NCBI GenBank assembly: GCA_027493775.1 | Contig: JAOSKE010000002.1 | Location: forward strand, 533,435 to 597,434 | Source: Kiritimatiellia bacterium | GTDB lineage: Bacteria > Verrucomicrobiota > Kiritimatiellia > CAIVKH01 | Length of the DNA: 64,000 nt | Direction of reading: 5' to 3' | Shown here: positions 1 through 7,670 of the stretch, one piece after another | Layout: each line of letters begins with the position of its first letter | How positions within the stretch are numbered: position 1 is the first letter of the stretch | Notes under the pieces: generated by a model | Told to the model about the DNA's origin: nothing | The model's database searches: none | Seen by the model: only the letters and a program-made list of their open reading frames with translations | Position numbers and translations under genes: made by a program

Positions 1-371
1 GCAGCGACAAACGCGCGTGCGGCGGCGGATTTATCGCCGTTGCGAAGAAGCAGTCCGATCAACCACGAATAAAGCAACAGCGTGCAACCGGCGTGGAGCG
101 CGATGTTTGTTGCGCGATAGCGCCACGCTGTCTTCGGGCCGGTCGCATGGTCGAGCAACATGGAGACAAGAAGAGTTGGGCGCGTGGCATCAAGTGTACG
201 CGGTTCTGAAAATGTGCGCAGGGTCAGGACGCGCTGCCATGCGTCGGGCGCGGAAAGAAAGCGGTTCTCGACAATCGCGCCGTCGTCGTCATAGACAAAT
301 TCGTGAGCAATGCCGGCGAGATGAGGAACGATTGCAAAGACGAGGAGGAGCAAATACGGGCGGAGCTTCAT
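1..371 (-). CDS. N-terminal part of a multipass membrane protein (TMTC/PMT-like), truncated by window edge
   Basis: A minus-strand frame opens with ATG at 371 and stays open to base 1 (123 codons seen). It begins with a hydrophobic signal anchor (about residues 4-22), then a short acidic run FVYDDDGAIVEN, then a conserved-looking RPTLLVSMLLDH stretch, then NIALHAGCTLLLY entering a second membrane segment. This order is what I know from bacterial TMTC-type or GT-C-fold glycosyltransferase membrane proteins, which often carry C-terminal TPRs. The C-terminal part lies outside the window, so the function is inferred only. The start overlaps the era stop codon by 4 nt (ATGA), so it is probably the third gene of the same operon. 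Confidence 0.7.
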   Translation of the reverse strand, partial: MKLRPYLLLLVFAIVPHLAGIAHEFVYDDDGAIVENRFLSAPDAWQRVLTLRTFSEPRTLDATRPTLLVSMLLDHATGPKTAWRYRATNIALHAGCTLLLYSWLIGLLLRNGDKSAAARAFVA

Positions 372-1285
372 TGCGCGTAACCGAGCCGCTTGAGCAGCCA
401 GAAGTTGCGATCCCATTTCGGCTCAACCTTCACCCACAGCTCAACTTTGACCGGTTTATCAAACCAGTTGGCCAGCTCGCCTTCGGACTCGCGCCGCACC
501 TTGCGCAGCAGCCGACCTTTTTCGCCGATGACGATTCCCTTTTGAGAATGTTTCTGTACGTAGATTGTCGCCTTGGCGATCCACGGGTCGGATTCCTCAT
601 CCAGGTTTTCCACCCAGACCGCGATGGAGTGCGGAAGTTCCTCGCGAAGTTGGCCGAATAATTTTTCGCGAATCACGTCTGCGATTGCGAGCTTGCGCGG
701 GAAGTCGGTGAGGATGTCGTCGGGGAACAGCAGCGGGCCTTCCGGCATCAAGTCGAAGAGCGTCGTGACCAGCGCCTCAAGCCCCTGCCCCGTCACTGCG
801 GAAGTTTCGCGCCAAATGGGCGCCGGGCGCTCCACGGCATCGGCCGGGCGCTGAGCGTCCCACGCCGCGTGAAAGGCCTCGGGATTTGCGCCAGGGTCGT
901 CCATCTTGTTCAAGACAATGACCAGCGGAGTCGTCTCGCGGTGCAGTCGCTTCATCCAGCCTTCATCTTCATGCTGTGGCGGCCGCCCGGCATCGAGAAC
1001 CAGCATCGCAACATCCGCGCCGACTGCGGCGCTGCGCGCCACACGGTTCATTATCCGACCGAGATCGTGGGCGGCTTTATGAATACCCGGTGTGTCGTGG
1101 AAAACGAGTTGGCCGCGCGGCTCTGTGTGGATTCCACGGACGACGTTGCGCGTGGTTTGCGCGATGGGCGAGACAATGCTTACTTTTTCGCCGAGAATCG
1201 CATTGAGCAGCGATGATTTTCCGACATTCGCGCGGCCAATCAGCGCGATAATTCCAGACTTTGTAGCGGGCGCGACGTCACTCAC
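368..1285 (-). CDS. era: GTPase Era
   Basis: Era is an essential GTPase that binds the 3' end of 16S rRNA and helps 30S maturation. The 305-residue length is normal. Visible motifs: G1 GRANVGKS at residues 17-24, the TTR switch region at about 44-46, G3 DTPG at 64-67, G4 NKMD near 127, and a C-terminal KH domain with the GxxG loop in VIGEKGRLLRK near 252. The start overlaps the stop of the upstream metallo-hydrolase by 4 nt, and its own stop overlaps the next start by 4 nt, so the three genes should be translationally coupled. No frameshift is seen here. Confidence 0.97.
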   Translation of the reverse strand: MSDVAPATKSGIIALIGRANVGKSSLLNAILGEKVSIVSPIAQTTRNVVRGIHTEPRGQLVFHDTPGIHKAAHDLGRIMNRVARSAAVGADVAMLVLDAGRPPQHEDEGWMKRLHRETTPLVIVLNKMDDPGANPEAFHAAWDAQRPADAVERPAPIWRETSAVTGQGLEALVTTLFDLMPEGPLLFPDDILTDFPRKLAIADVIREKLFGQLREELPHSIAVWVENLDEESDPWIAKATIYVQKHSQKGIVIGEKGRLLRKVRRESEGELANWFDKPVKVELWVKVEPKWDRNFWLLKRLGYAQ

Positions 1286-2670
1286 AAAACCACCTCGTCG
1301 CCACGCTTCGGCAGGTTCACTTCGGGATGACCTTCCGCGCGCAGTCGTTCCGCAAGAGCTTCGCGAGATTCCGTTTCGCCGTGTACCAAAAAGATTCTTT
1401 TGGGGCGCGTGTGATTTGCATAGTTGACGAGGTCGTCCACATCGGCGTGTGCGCTAAACGCCGGCAGCTTCACCACCTCCGCGCGGACGGGGAACCAGTC
1501 GCCAAAAATTCGCGCGCGGGTATTGCCGTCCTGCAGGCGGCGCCCGAGTGTGTGAGCGGCCTGATAACCGACCAGGACAACGCTGTTCGCCGGATTTTCA
1601 ATTCCGTGCTTCAGGTGGTGAAGAATGCGCCCGTGTTCACACATTCCCGACGCAGCAACAATGATGCACGGCTCTTTCGACGCCGTGATCGCCTTGGAGT
1701 CCTGAACCGAAATGGACTGATTCAACCATTTGGGACAGGTCAGACAACCGATTGCTGCATAGAGTTTTCGTGTATTGTCGTCGAGATAGTTCGGATGGTG
1801 GTTGAATACATTTGTGACTGCATTCGCCATCGGGCTATCGAGATAAATTTTCACCTCGGGCAGACTTCCCTCTGAAATCAGCTCGTTGAGAAGGAAGACA
1901 ATTTCCTGTGCGCGTTCGAGCGCGAAGGAGGGGATCAACACCTTACCGCCGCGATCCAGCGTACGCTTCGCGATACCGCGCAACTGTTCCTTCGCGTGAA
2001 TCGCGTCGTCGTGTTTGCGGTTGCCGTACGTGGACTCCATTACAAGGACATCCACGGGGTCCATATATTCGGGGTCGCGAATGAGCGGAAGGTTGAAGCG
2101 ACCCAAATCCACCGCATAGCCGACGCGCATGGAGCGACCGGTTTCACTCAGCTCGAACGCCGTCAACGCGGAGCCGAGAATGTGGCCCGCATCAATTTGC
2201 GTGAACGCGAAGCCCGGAGCGAGTTCAATGCGCTGATGATACTCGTGCGGACGCAACATCTTGATCGCTCGCTCGGCGTCGGCCTTTGTGTAAAGCGGCT
2301 CAATGCGCGGCTGCCCGCGACGATTCGTTTTCTGATTCAAGTATTCCGCATCCGACTCCTGAATGTGCGCGGAGTCGCGCAGCATAATCGGGGTAAGGTC
2401 TGCGGTCGCGCTCGTCGCATGAATCGGCCCATCGTAGCCGTGCGAAGTCCACCACGGCAGTCTTCCACAGTGGTCAATATGCGCGTGGGAAAGGATCACC
2501 TGATGCACGGATTCGGGATCAATCGTTCGCTCGCGGTTCAGCGCATTGGACTCGTCGCGATGCCCCTGAAAGAGGCCGATGTCTCGTATCACCCGGCAGC
2601 CGTTCGATTCGATTAAGTGCATGGAACCAGTGACAGTATCGGTGCCGCCGAGAAACTTGAGACGTATCAT
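1282..2670 (-). CDS. MBL-fold / beta-CASP metallo-hydrolase (CPSF-like RNA-processing exonuclease family)
   Basis: A 462-residue protein with the metallo-beta-lactamase signature H62-x-H64-x-D66-H67 in SHAHIDHCGR, a central beta-CASP region, and C-terminal motifs VVAASGMCEHGR, VVLVGYQA and FSAHADVDDL, which correspond to the beta-CASP motifs of the KH-less bacterial CPSF/Ysh1-like family. Family members act on RNA (endo- or exonuclease); the exact substrate here is unknown. It is the first gene of the operon with era. The divergent EndoIII-like gene begins on the other strand; the promoter region between them is short, and any start of that gene before about 2671 would overlap this one. Confidence 0.9.
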   Translation of the reverse strand: MIRLKFLGGTDTVTGSMHLIESNGCRVIRDIGLFQGHRDESNALNRERTIDPESVHQVILSHAHIDHCGRLPWWTSHGYDGPIHATSATADLTPIMLRDSAHIQESDAEYLNQKTNRRGQPRIEPLYTKADAERAIKMLRPHEYHQRIELAPGFAFTQIDAGHILGSALTAFELSETGRSMRVGYAVDLGRFNLPLIRDPEYMDPVDVLVMESTYGNRKHDDAIHAKEQLRGIAKRTLDRGGKVLIPSFALERAQEIVFLLNELISEGSLPEVKIYLDSPMANAVTNVFNHHPNYLDDNTRKLYAAIGCLTCPKWLNQSISVQDSKAITASKEPCIIVAASGMCEHGRILHHLKHGIENPANSVVLVGYQAAHTLGRRLQDGNTRARIFGDWFPVRAEVVKLPAFSAHADVDDLVNYANHTRPKRIFLVHGETESREALAERLRAEGHPEVNLPKRGDEVVL

Positions 2671-2823
2671 ATAAACCTTCCTGTAGGGTGTTCGCTGCTC
2701 AGAAGATACAGCAAAATCAAATCGCTCACAATAGAACAGCGGCAGCGCCGGGCGTCGGAGCTACAAAACACTACTGACGTTCTCATGGCGGCCCTGCATG
2801 ATGGGGGTCTTTCAACGCGAAAG

Positions 2824-3522
2824 ATGGTTTTGATCACAGCGCGCCATAGAACAGACAACGCTCCCGCATTGCGCGCGATGTATGATGCGTTGTTTGTACG
2901 CTTTGGTCCCCAGCACTGGTGGCCCGCGCGGACGCGGTTTGAAATCATCGTCGGCGCAATTCTGACCCAAAATACGGCGTGGACGAATGTAGAAAAGGCG
3001 CTTGTAAAACTGCGACGCGAAAGAGCGCTCACGCCACAGGCGATGCACGGGGTTCCAACGGCAACGCTGGCCAACTGGATTCGTTCCGCCGGCTACTACA
3101 CGATCAAGGCGCGGCGGCTTCACTCATTCACGGGTTGGTTGATGAGCGAGTACGGCGGGTCGTTGAATCGAATGTTCAAAACACCCACAGCGGAGTTGCG
3201 CAAACAATTGCTCTCGGTCAATGGGATTGGACGCGAGACGGCGGACTGCATTCTGCTCTACGCGGGTCAGCGCCCGATTTTTGTTGTGGATGCCTACACT
3301 CGGCGTGCGCTGAAACACCTTGGCTGGATTGAAGGGGATGAGGACTACGACGAGATCGCCGCGCTATTTATGAAACAACTTCCCGCAGATGAAAAATTGT
3401 TCAACGAATTTCATGCGCTGATCGTCCAACTCGGGAAATGGTATTGTCGAACGAGGCCACAATGTGAACAGTGTCCGTTGCGTGCGTTTTTACCTCGCGC
3501 AACCGCTGCGCGAGGCGCGTGA
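2824..3522 (+). CDS. Endonuclease III-like HhH-GPD DNA glycosylase-family protein (COG2231-type)
   Basis: I choose ATG 2824 (232 aa) because the family normally begins just before the RFGPQHWWPA stretch. In-frame starts exist at 2617 (GTG, overlapping the divergent gene), 2785 and 2878. The FEIIVGAILTQNTAWTNVEKAL stretch, in two overlapping pieces (FEIIVGAILTQNT, TAWTNVEKAL), and the hairpin VNGIGRETADCILLYA identify the group. The Nth catalytic Lys position is Glu (GRETAD), as I know for this subfamily, while the catalytic Asp is kept in FVVDAYTRR. The C-terminal Fe-S motif is C-x5-C-x2-C, but the fourth Cys appears to be Leu (CPLRAFL), so a canonical 4Fe-4S cluster may not form. The lipoprotein gene follows 6 nt downstream. 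Confidence 0.85.
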   Translation: MVLITARHRTDNAPALRAMYDALFVRFGPQHWWPARTRFEIIVGAILTQNTAWTNVEKALVKLRRERALTPQAMHGVPTATLANWIRSAGYYTIKARRLHSFTGWLMSEYGGSLNRMFKTPTAELRKQLLSVNGIGRETADCILLYAGQRPIFVVDAYTRRALKHLGWIEGDEDYDEIAALFMKQLPADEKLFNEFHALIVQLGKWYCRTRPQCEQCPLRAFLPRATAARGA

Positions 3523-3528
3523 TTTGGA

Positions 3529-3879
3529 ATGAAAGCAATGGGTCAATTTTTAGGGATGAGCCTTACGGCATTGCTGCTCGTCGGGTGCGCGACACCGAGG
3601 CCGCAGTCCGACTACCCGGGAATCCTCCGCATCGGGGGTGAGATTGTGCGGGTGAACAGCCGGGCGGGCTATGTTGTTGCGGAATGTTCTGTCTTGCCTT
3701 CGCCGGGCGAAGAGGCGACGGTCGTACGCGGAGATCAGCCGGTGGGTCGCATACGCTTTGGCGAGCAGATGCGTCCGCCTTACGCGGTGGCCGATTTGAT
3801 TGAGGGCCGGGCGCTGGCGGGTGATCGCTGGCGGATAGACCGAGGGAAAACAGAGCCGCCATTGGAGCAAAAGTTATGA
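3529..3879 (+). CDS. Small putative outer-membrane lipoprotein
   Basis: A 116-residue protein (ATG 3529; a second ATG at 3538 is possible). It starts with a short hydrophobic signal ending in a lipobox, LLLVGC, with Cys at about residue 20. The mature part is about 95 residues rich in Val/Gly with repeated short beta-like stretches ([29 protein letters not shown]) and resembles a small beta-barrel or SH3-like fold. I do not recognise a named family. It overlaps tatA by 4 nt (ATGA), so the two are coupled. The function is unknown. Confidence 0.75.
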   Translation: MKAMGQFLGMSLTALLLVGCATPRPQSDYPGILRIGGEIVRVNSRAGYVVAECSVLPSPGEEATVVRGDQPVGRIRFGEQMRPPYAVADLIEGRALAGDRWRIDRGKTEPPLEQKL

Positions 3880-4067
3880 TTCGAAATTTAGGCATGCCGG
3901 AAATTTTAGTAATCCTGATCGTTCTGATCCTGCTCTTTGGCGCAAAAAAGATTCCCGATCTCGCCCGCTCGCTGGGTCGCAGCCTCGGTGAATTCAAGAA
4001 GGGCCGCGAAGAAGGCGGGAAGGACGACTCGGATTCCAAGCCGGGAAAGAATGGAACCGGCACGTAG
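3876..4067 (+). CDS. tatA: Sec-independent translocase protein TatA/TatE
   Basis: A 63-residue protein with the TatA plan: a short periplasmic N-terminus, one membrane helix (about residues 8-22), the [20 protein letters not shown] hinge and amphipathic helix, and a charged disordered tail. In the family this forms the size-variable pore for folded twin-arginine substrates. tatB and tatC are not next to it; the gene is coupled to the lipoprotein gene upstream. A hairpin at 4105-4134 follows, before the convergent TPR gene. Confidence 0.93.
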   Translation: MIRNLGMPEILVILIVLILLFGAKKIPDLARSLGRSLGEFKKGREEGGKDDSDSKPGKNGTGT

Positions 4068-4104
4068 GCGGGGTTGTCGAAACAGGAAAGCCGCCGGCGC
4101 CCAC

Positions 4105-4134
4105 TATATTTGTTTATCCGAATAAACGAATATA
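4105..4134. terminator. AT-rich 13-bp hairpin between convergent genes
   Basis: Arms TATATTTGTTTAT (4105-4117) and ATAAACGAATATA (4122-4134) pair over 13 bp with one G-T wobble around a CCGA loop. The element sits between the tatA stop (4067) and the TPR gene stop (4145), where a bidirectional terminator would be expected. There is no GC-rich stem or clear T-tract, so it may instead be a protein-binding palindrome. Part of it (4102-4124) is nearly repeated at 35348-35370. Confidence 0.45.
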
Positions 4135-4144
4135 CTGACTCGCC

Positions 4145-5317
4145 CTACAAGGGGGCGGACTCGGACGAAGGGGGCTCGACGGACGGCGGTTCGCCGCGTT
4201 GTTCAACAAAGCGCTGAAAGGCCGCCTCGGCGCGAATCGGGTCAAAATCTTCGCTCTGCGTCCAGGTCAGCACAAACGTCGCGCCAAGTTTTCGCGCGGC
4301 CTGCGCCAGAGTGTCCACGGCATCGGCCACGCTCCCCTGGCGCGCATGGGCGACGGCGACATTGTAAAACGCCACCGAATTTCCGGGGTCAACGCGGAGC
4401 ACGTCGTTAAAAGTTTTCAGCGCGTTGCGATAGTCGTTCACGGCAAGATATGCCGCTCCTAAATTATTTTGCGCGACGAGGTCGTCTTGATTGCCGCCGA
4501 CTAGGCTGCGTAAATGGGCGATCGCCTCGCTCGGCTGCTTGAGTGTTGTGAGGGCGCTGGCGGCAATTTGGTGTCCCTCCAACGAGTAGGGATCGGCCTC
4601 GATTGCCCACTTTGCGGTCTCAAGCGCGTTGGCAGGTTGGCCACCGAGTAAAAATACGGAGGCAAGGCGGATACGGGCCTGTTGGTTTTCAGGGTTGCTT
4701 GCAAGAACCAAGCGCCACTCACTTTCAGCCCGCGCAAAGTCCTGCTTAAGCTCGTAGAGTCGGGCAAGTTCCGAGTGGACGCCGATCAAGTCGGGAGCCA
4801 ATGCCAATGCTTCTGTCAGTCGCTGCTCTGCAGCTTCAGTGCGGTTGGCGTCTATGTCGGATGTTCCGCCCCGAAGCAGCGCAAGCGCTTTCTTGTAGGA
4901 GCGGATATCGTCTTTTATCAGTTTCGCTTCGGAAGTATACACCGGCTCGACCGGCGCCGCTGCGGGGGGCGGCGGTGCGCTCGCAAGCGCGACGAGGTCG
5001 GGTTTGCGCCGGGCCTTCAGCACACTGAACGCGAGGACGGCACAATACAAAATGACAACGAGCAGCACGGCAAACCACACGAATTTGCCGGGCGACTCGC
5101 CATTCCCTGTCTGCTGGCGCCGACGGCGATGCATTCGCGTTTGTTGCTCGCGCTGGACCCGGGGAATTGCGCGGGCCTCAAAGCGGCGAAACGCGCTTGA
5201 TGGCTCGCCCGCATCGGGGCGGCGGCGCGCCAACGGCGGCGGCTCATCCACACTATAAATACCTTTCTGTTCCTGATCCACGCGTGAAGAACTAGCGGCA
5301 GAGACCGATGAGGTCAA
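4145..5317 (-). CDS. Membrane-anchored TPR-repeat protein
   Basis: A 390-residue protein: a basic, Arg/Gln-rich cytoplasmic N-terminus (about 1-77), one membrane helix (about 79-100), a Pro/Ala linker, then TPR units over about 150-370 with the usual A/G/Y/A/P spacing, for example DLVAQNNLGAAYLAVNDYRN followed by ALKTFNDVLRVDPGNS. TPR proteins are scaffolds; no enzyme motif is visible. It lies 33 nt downstream of another TPR protein on the same strand and is probably in one operon with it. The partner is unknown. Confidence 0.8.
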   Translation of the reverse strand: MTSSVSAASSSRVDQEQKGIYSVDEPPPLARRRPDAGEPSSAFRRFEARAIPRVQREQQTRMHRRRRQQTGNGESPGKFVWFAVLLVVILYCAVLAFSVLKARRKPDLVALASAPPPPAAAPVEPVYTSEAKLIKDDIRSYKKALALLRGGTSDIDANRTEAAEQRLTEALALAPDLIGVHSELARLYELKQDFARAESEWRLVLASNPENQQARIRLASVFLLGGQPANALETAKWAIEADPYSLEGHQIAASALTTLKQPSEAIAHLRSLVGGNQDDLVAQNNLGAAYLAVNDYRNALKTFNDVLRVDPGNSVAFYNVAVAHARQGSVADAVDTLAQAARKLGATFVLTWTQSEDFDPIRAEAAFQRFVEQRGEPPSVEPPSSESAPL

Positions 5318-5350
5318 GCGATAGTGACGTGGAAGAAGATCGCGGCCGAT

Positions 5351-6526
5351 TCATTGCAAGGCATTCTCCATCAGCGCCGCAAGTTCGGGCGGCAGCAACA
5401 GCCCCGGGTTTTCGCGCAACAGCGCGCTCAGCGTCTCCTGGGCAAAACGCGGCTCGTTGTTTTTCAAATACGCCTGCGCGAGATGGAGGCCAATTTCCGC
5501 GCGCGCCGACGCGGAAAGCGAACGCGAGCGACGCCAGGCGCGGGCGAGGACACGGACGGCATCGTTCCAATTGCCCTGCCGCATGAAGACAAAGCCCTGC
5601 GTATCCAGTATGCGGGGGTTGCCCGGCTCGATTAGAACAGCGCGTTGCGCGAGCGATGCGGCCTCATCCAGGGAACGGCCTTGTTCGGCCAAAAGAAAGG
5701 CGAGGTTGTTTGCCGACCGGGCGTGGTTGTTGTTTTCCGCGAGGGCGCGCCGCAATCCCTCTTCCGCCTGATCGATGCGTCCGAGCGCACGTGCGCGCAT
5801 GGCAAGCGCGGACAGGAGTTCAGCGCTGCGCGGATCACGCTCCACCGCCGCCGCCGCAAGGCGGTCGGCCTCCTCTCTCCGCCCCGTGCGATCATAAAAC
5901 CGCGTAAGGCTCACCATCTCACGACTGTTCATCGTCCAAGGGGCGAGATCGGGCGGGCAGACGGTCATCATCCAGCGCCGGGTCTGCGCCCAGTTTGCAC
6001 GGAAGAGCGCCGCATCACTTGTTACAACTGCGCCATCGCCTTTAATCAGCGTAATGGTGTCGGCGTTGGTATTTATACCGGTCACGACAACAAAACGGCG
6101 GGTGCGCGGCGAGACGCGCGTCTCCTGCGCAACGACGGGACAGCCGCCGGCAATACGAGCCTGAAGCGTTGTCCACGATCCATATTGGGCATACGCCCAC
6201 AAGCCAGCGTTTGGAAACGTCCAGAGCAGAGCCTCTTCCGGCGTGTCTCCACCGGCCAGGCGCCGTTCCAACGTTGTTTCAGCCGATCTCACGTCGCCGG
6301 GCGAATGCCACTGCTGGAACATCCGTCCGATCAGCCAGCGTCCGTCGTCGCGCTCAGGCGTTTTCGTCCCCGCTGGAAAACTTAAATCAGCGGGGGGAAG
6401 CTCCGGCTTTGGAGGCGCGGGTGCGCAGCATCCGGCAAGGGAAATGATGGCAAGGAAGAGTCCGACAAGCCGCGCTGACGGACCGCGAATTTTTCTAGCG
6501 CAATACTCGCAGGTGGTCGGTAACAC
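5351..6526 (-). CDS. Lipoprotein with degenerate C39-peptidase-like region and TPR repeats
   Basis: GTG start at 6526 (391 aa), preceded by GGGAG at 6 nt; it overlaps the upstream BON gene by 32 nt. The hydrophobic stretch ends in a lipobox-like SLAGC (Cys about 33). Residues about 85-190 look like a C39-like papain fold: LQARIAGGCPVVAQ, then RRFVVVTGIN, then a DTITLIKGDGAV strand. The Cys at the helix start and the catalytic His before VVVTG are not evident, so it is probably non-enzymatic. TPR units follow over about 225-390 (ARSANNLAFLLAEQGRSLDE). The split between the C39-like and TPR parts is inferred. Confidence 0.7.
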   Translation of the reverse strand: MLPTTCEYCARKIRGPSARLVGLFLAIISLAGCCAPAPPKPELPPADLSFPAGTKTPERDDGRWLIGRMFQQWHSPGDVRSAETTLERRLAGGDTPEEALLWTFPNAGLWAYAQYGSWTTLQARIAGGCPVVAQETRVSPRTRRFVVVTGINTNADTITLIKGDGAVVTSDAALFRANWAQTRRWMMTVCPPDLAPWTMNSREMVSLTRFYDRTGRREEADRLAAAAVERDPRSAELLSALAMRARALGRIDQAEEGLRRALAENNNHARSANNLAFLLAEQGRSLDEAASLAQRAVLIEPGNPRILDTQGFVFMRQGNWNDAVRVLARAWRRSRSLSASARAEIGLHLAQAYLKNNEPRFAQETLSALLRENPGLLLPPELAALMENALQ

Positions 6527-6815
6527 CTGTCACTCCCGGCGTTCCGCGCACGAGACCGAGGACGCGCATCCGCTCCGCCTCGCTGTGCACAATTCCACGA
6601 ATAACAACCTGCCCGCCCGAAACCTCCACGCCATAGACGCTGCCGGCGGTCATCGGGTCCATCGCCAGACGCTGGGTGATCCCCGATTGAAGGTCGTTCC
6701 CGACGGCCTCGGGAAGCGGCTGGTCAAGGGTTGCACAACCGCACACCAACGCGACACCGCAACATGCCGTCGCCAAAAACAGCTTCCGCGCAATCGAAAC
6801 AGTGATTGTCTTCAT
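6495..6815 (-). CDS. BON-domain lipoprotein
   Basis: I start at ATG 6815 (106 aa), which begins a clear signal peptide after GGAG/GGAA; longer upstream reading would run into the sod promoter. The lipobox is LVCGC with Cys about 27. The mature part contains one BON-like domain: [33 protein letters not shown], then [16 protein letters not shown] domains bind membranes or ligands in envelope proteins. Divergent from sod with about 70 nt between; the 3' end overlaps the next TPR lipoprotein, so it heads that three-gene minus-strand operon. Confidence 0.8.
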   Translation of the reverse strand: MKTITVSIARKLFLATACCGVALVCGCATLDQPLPEAVGNDLQSGITQRLAMDPMTAGSVYGVEVSGGQVVIRGIVHSEAERMRVLGLVRGTPGVTGVTDHLRVLR

Positions 6816-6829
6816 AATTTCCGCTCCAC

Positions 6830-6857
6830 TGGACAACATACACTCAAGCTGTATATT
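6830..6857 (+). promoter_or_regulatory. Predicted sigma-70-type promoter for superoxide dismutase
   Basis: TGGACA (6830-6835), a 16-nt spacer and TATATT (6852-6857) lie about 28 nt upstream of the sod start, in the short divergent gap with the BON lipoprotein gene. GGAGA at 6875-6879 serves as ribosome binding site. This is pattern reading only. Confidence 0.45.
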
Positions 6858-6885
6858 GGGGGAATCAATTAATTGGAGAAAATAT

Positions 6886-7506
6886 ATGTCATTCACACTA
6901 CCTGCCCTCCCCTACGCAGCGAACAGCCTGGAGCCGTTCATTGACGAACAGACGATGAACATTCACCACGACAAGCACCACGCCGGCTATGTCAACAACC
7001 TCAACGCGGCGCTGGAAAAACACACGGAACTTCAAGGCAAATCCGTCGAGGCGCTTCTCGCGGACCTCAACGCAGTTCCCGCCGACATTCGCGGCGCGGT
7101 GCGCAACAACGGCGGCGGTCACTGGAACCACGCATTCTTCTGGAGCATTCTCGGAAAGAACGACGGCAAAGGTCCCTCGGGCGCATTGGCCGACGCCATT
7201 CAAAAATCCTTTGGCAGCTTTGACGCGCTGAAAGAGCAGTTCGCAAAAGCAGGCGCAACCCGCTTCGGCTCCGGCTGGGCCTGGCTGGTTGTCAAAGCGG
7301 ACAAGAGCCTTGCGGTCGGCTCGACACCGAATCAGGACAACCCGCTAATGAACGGCGTATCCGATCTCATCGGCAAGCCGCTTCTTGGTTTGGATGTCTG
7401 GGAGCACGCCTACTACCTCAAGTATCAGAACCGCCGCCCCGACTACATCGCGGCATGGTGGAACGTGATCAACTGGAGCGCGGTGGAGAAACTCTTCGCA
7501 GGCTAA
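6886..7506 (+). CDS. sod: Superoxide dismutase, Fe/Mn family
   Basis: ATG 6886 after GGAGA gives 206 residues, the usual size. The enzyme converts superoxide to O2 and H2O2. Metal ligands are visible: His in [12 protein letters not shown] (about 27), His in [13 protein letters not shown] (about 80), and Asp and His in [15 protein letters not shown] (about 168 and 172). GSGWAWLVV is also family-typical. Whether it uses Fe or Mn cannot be decided by eye. It stands alone, with its own promoter and a strong terminator at 7531. Confidence 0.97.
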   Translation: MSFTLPALPYAANSLEPFIDEQTMNIHHDKHHAGYVNNLNAALEKHTELQGKSVEALLADLNAVPADIRGAVRNNGGGHWNHAFFWSILGKNDGKGPSGALADAIQKSFGSFDALKEQFAKAGATRFGSGWAWLVVKADKSLAVGSTPNQDNPLMNGVSDLIGKPLLGLDVWEHAYYLKYQNRRPDYIAAWWNVINWSAVEKLFAG

Positions 7507-7530
7507 TCGCGTTTTGGAAAAATTAGTCAA

Positions 7531-7573
7531 CGCCCCGTCCGGCCTTCCCTGCCGGGCGGGGCGTTTTCTTTCT
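7531..7573 (+). terminator. Rho-independent terminator after sod
   Basis: A 13-bp GC-rich stem (arms 7531-7543 and 7551-7563, one G-T mismatch, 7-nt loop) is followed by TTTTCTTTCT. It lies 24 nt downstream of the sod stop. Confidence 0.92.
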
Positions 7574-7670
7574 GTTCCAAAGCATTGTCTTTTCGCGCGG
7601 CATTAATTAGGATTGCAAAGGAGCGACACGTGCGCGTGATCTCGGGTTTGGCTGACGATGATTAAGCGAT

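Noticed and set aside
2617-2823. Upstream GTG start of the EndoIII-like gene
   Set aside because: It would overlap the divergent metallo-hydrolase gene by 54 bp, and the extra residues do not resemble the family.
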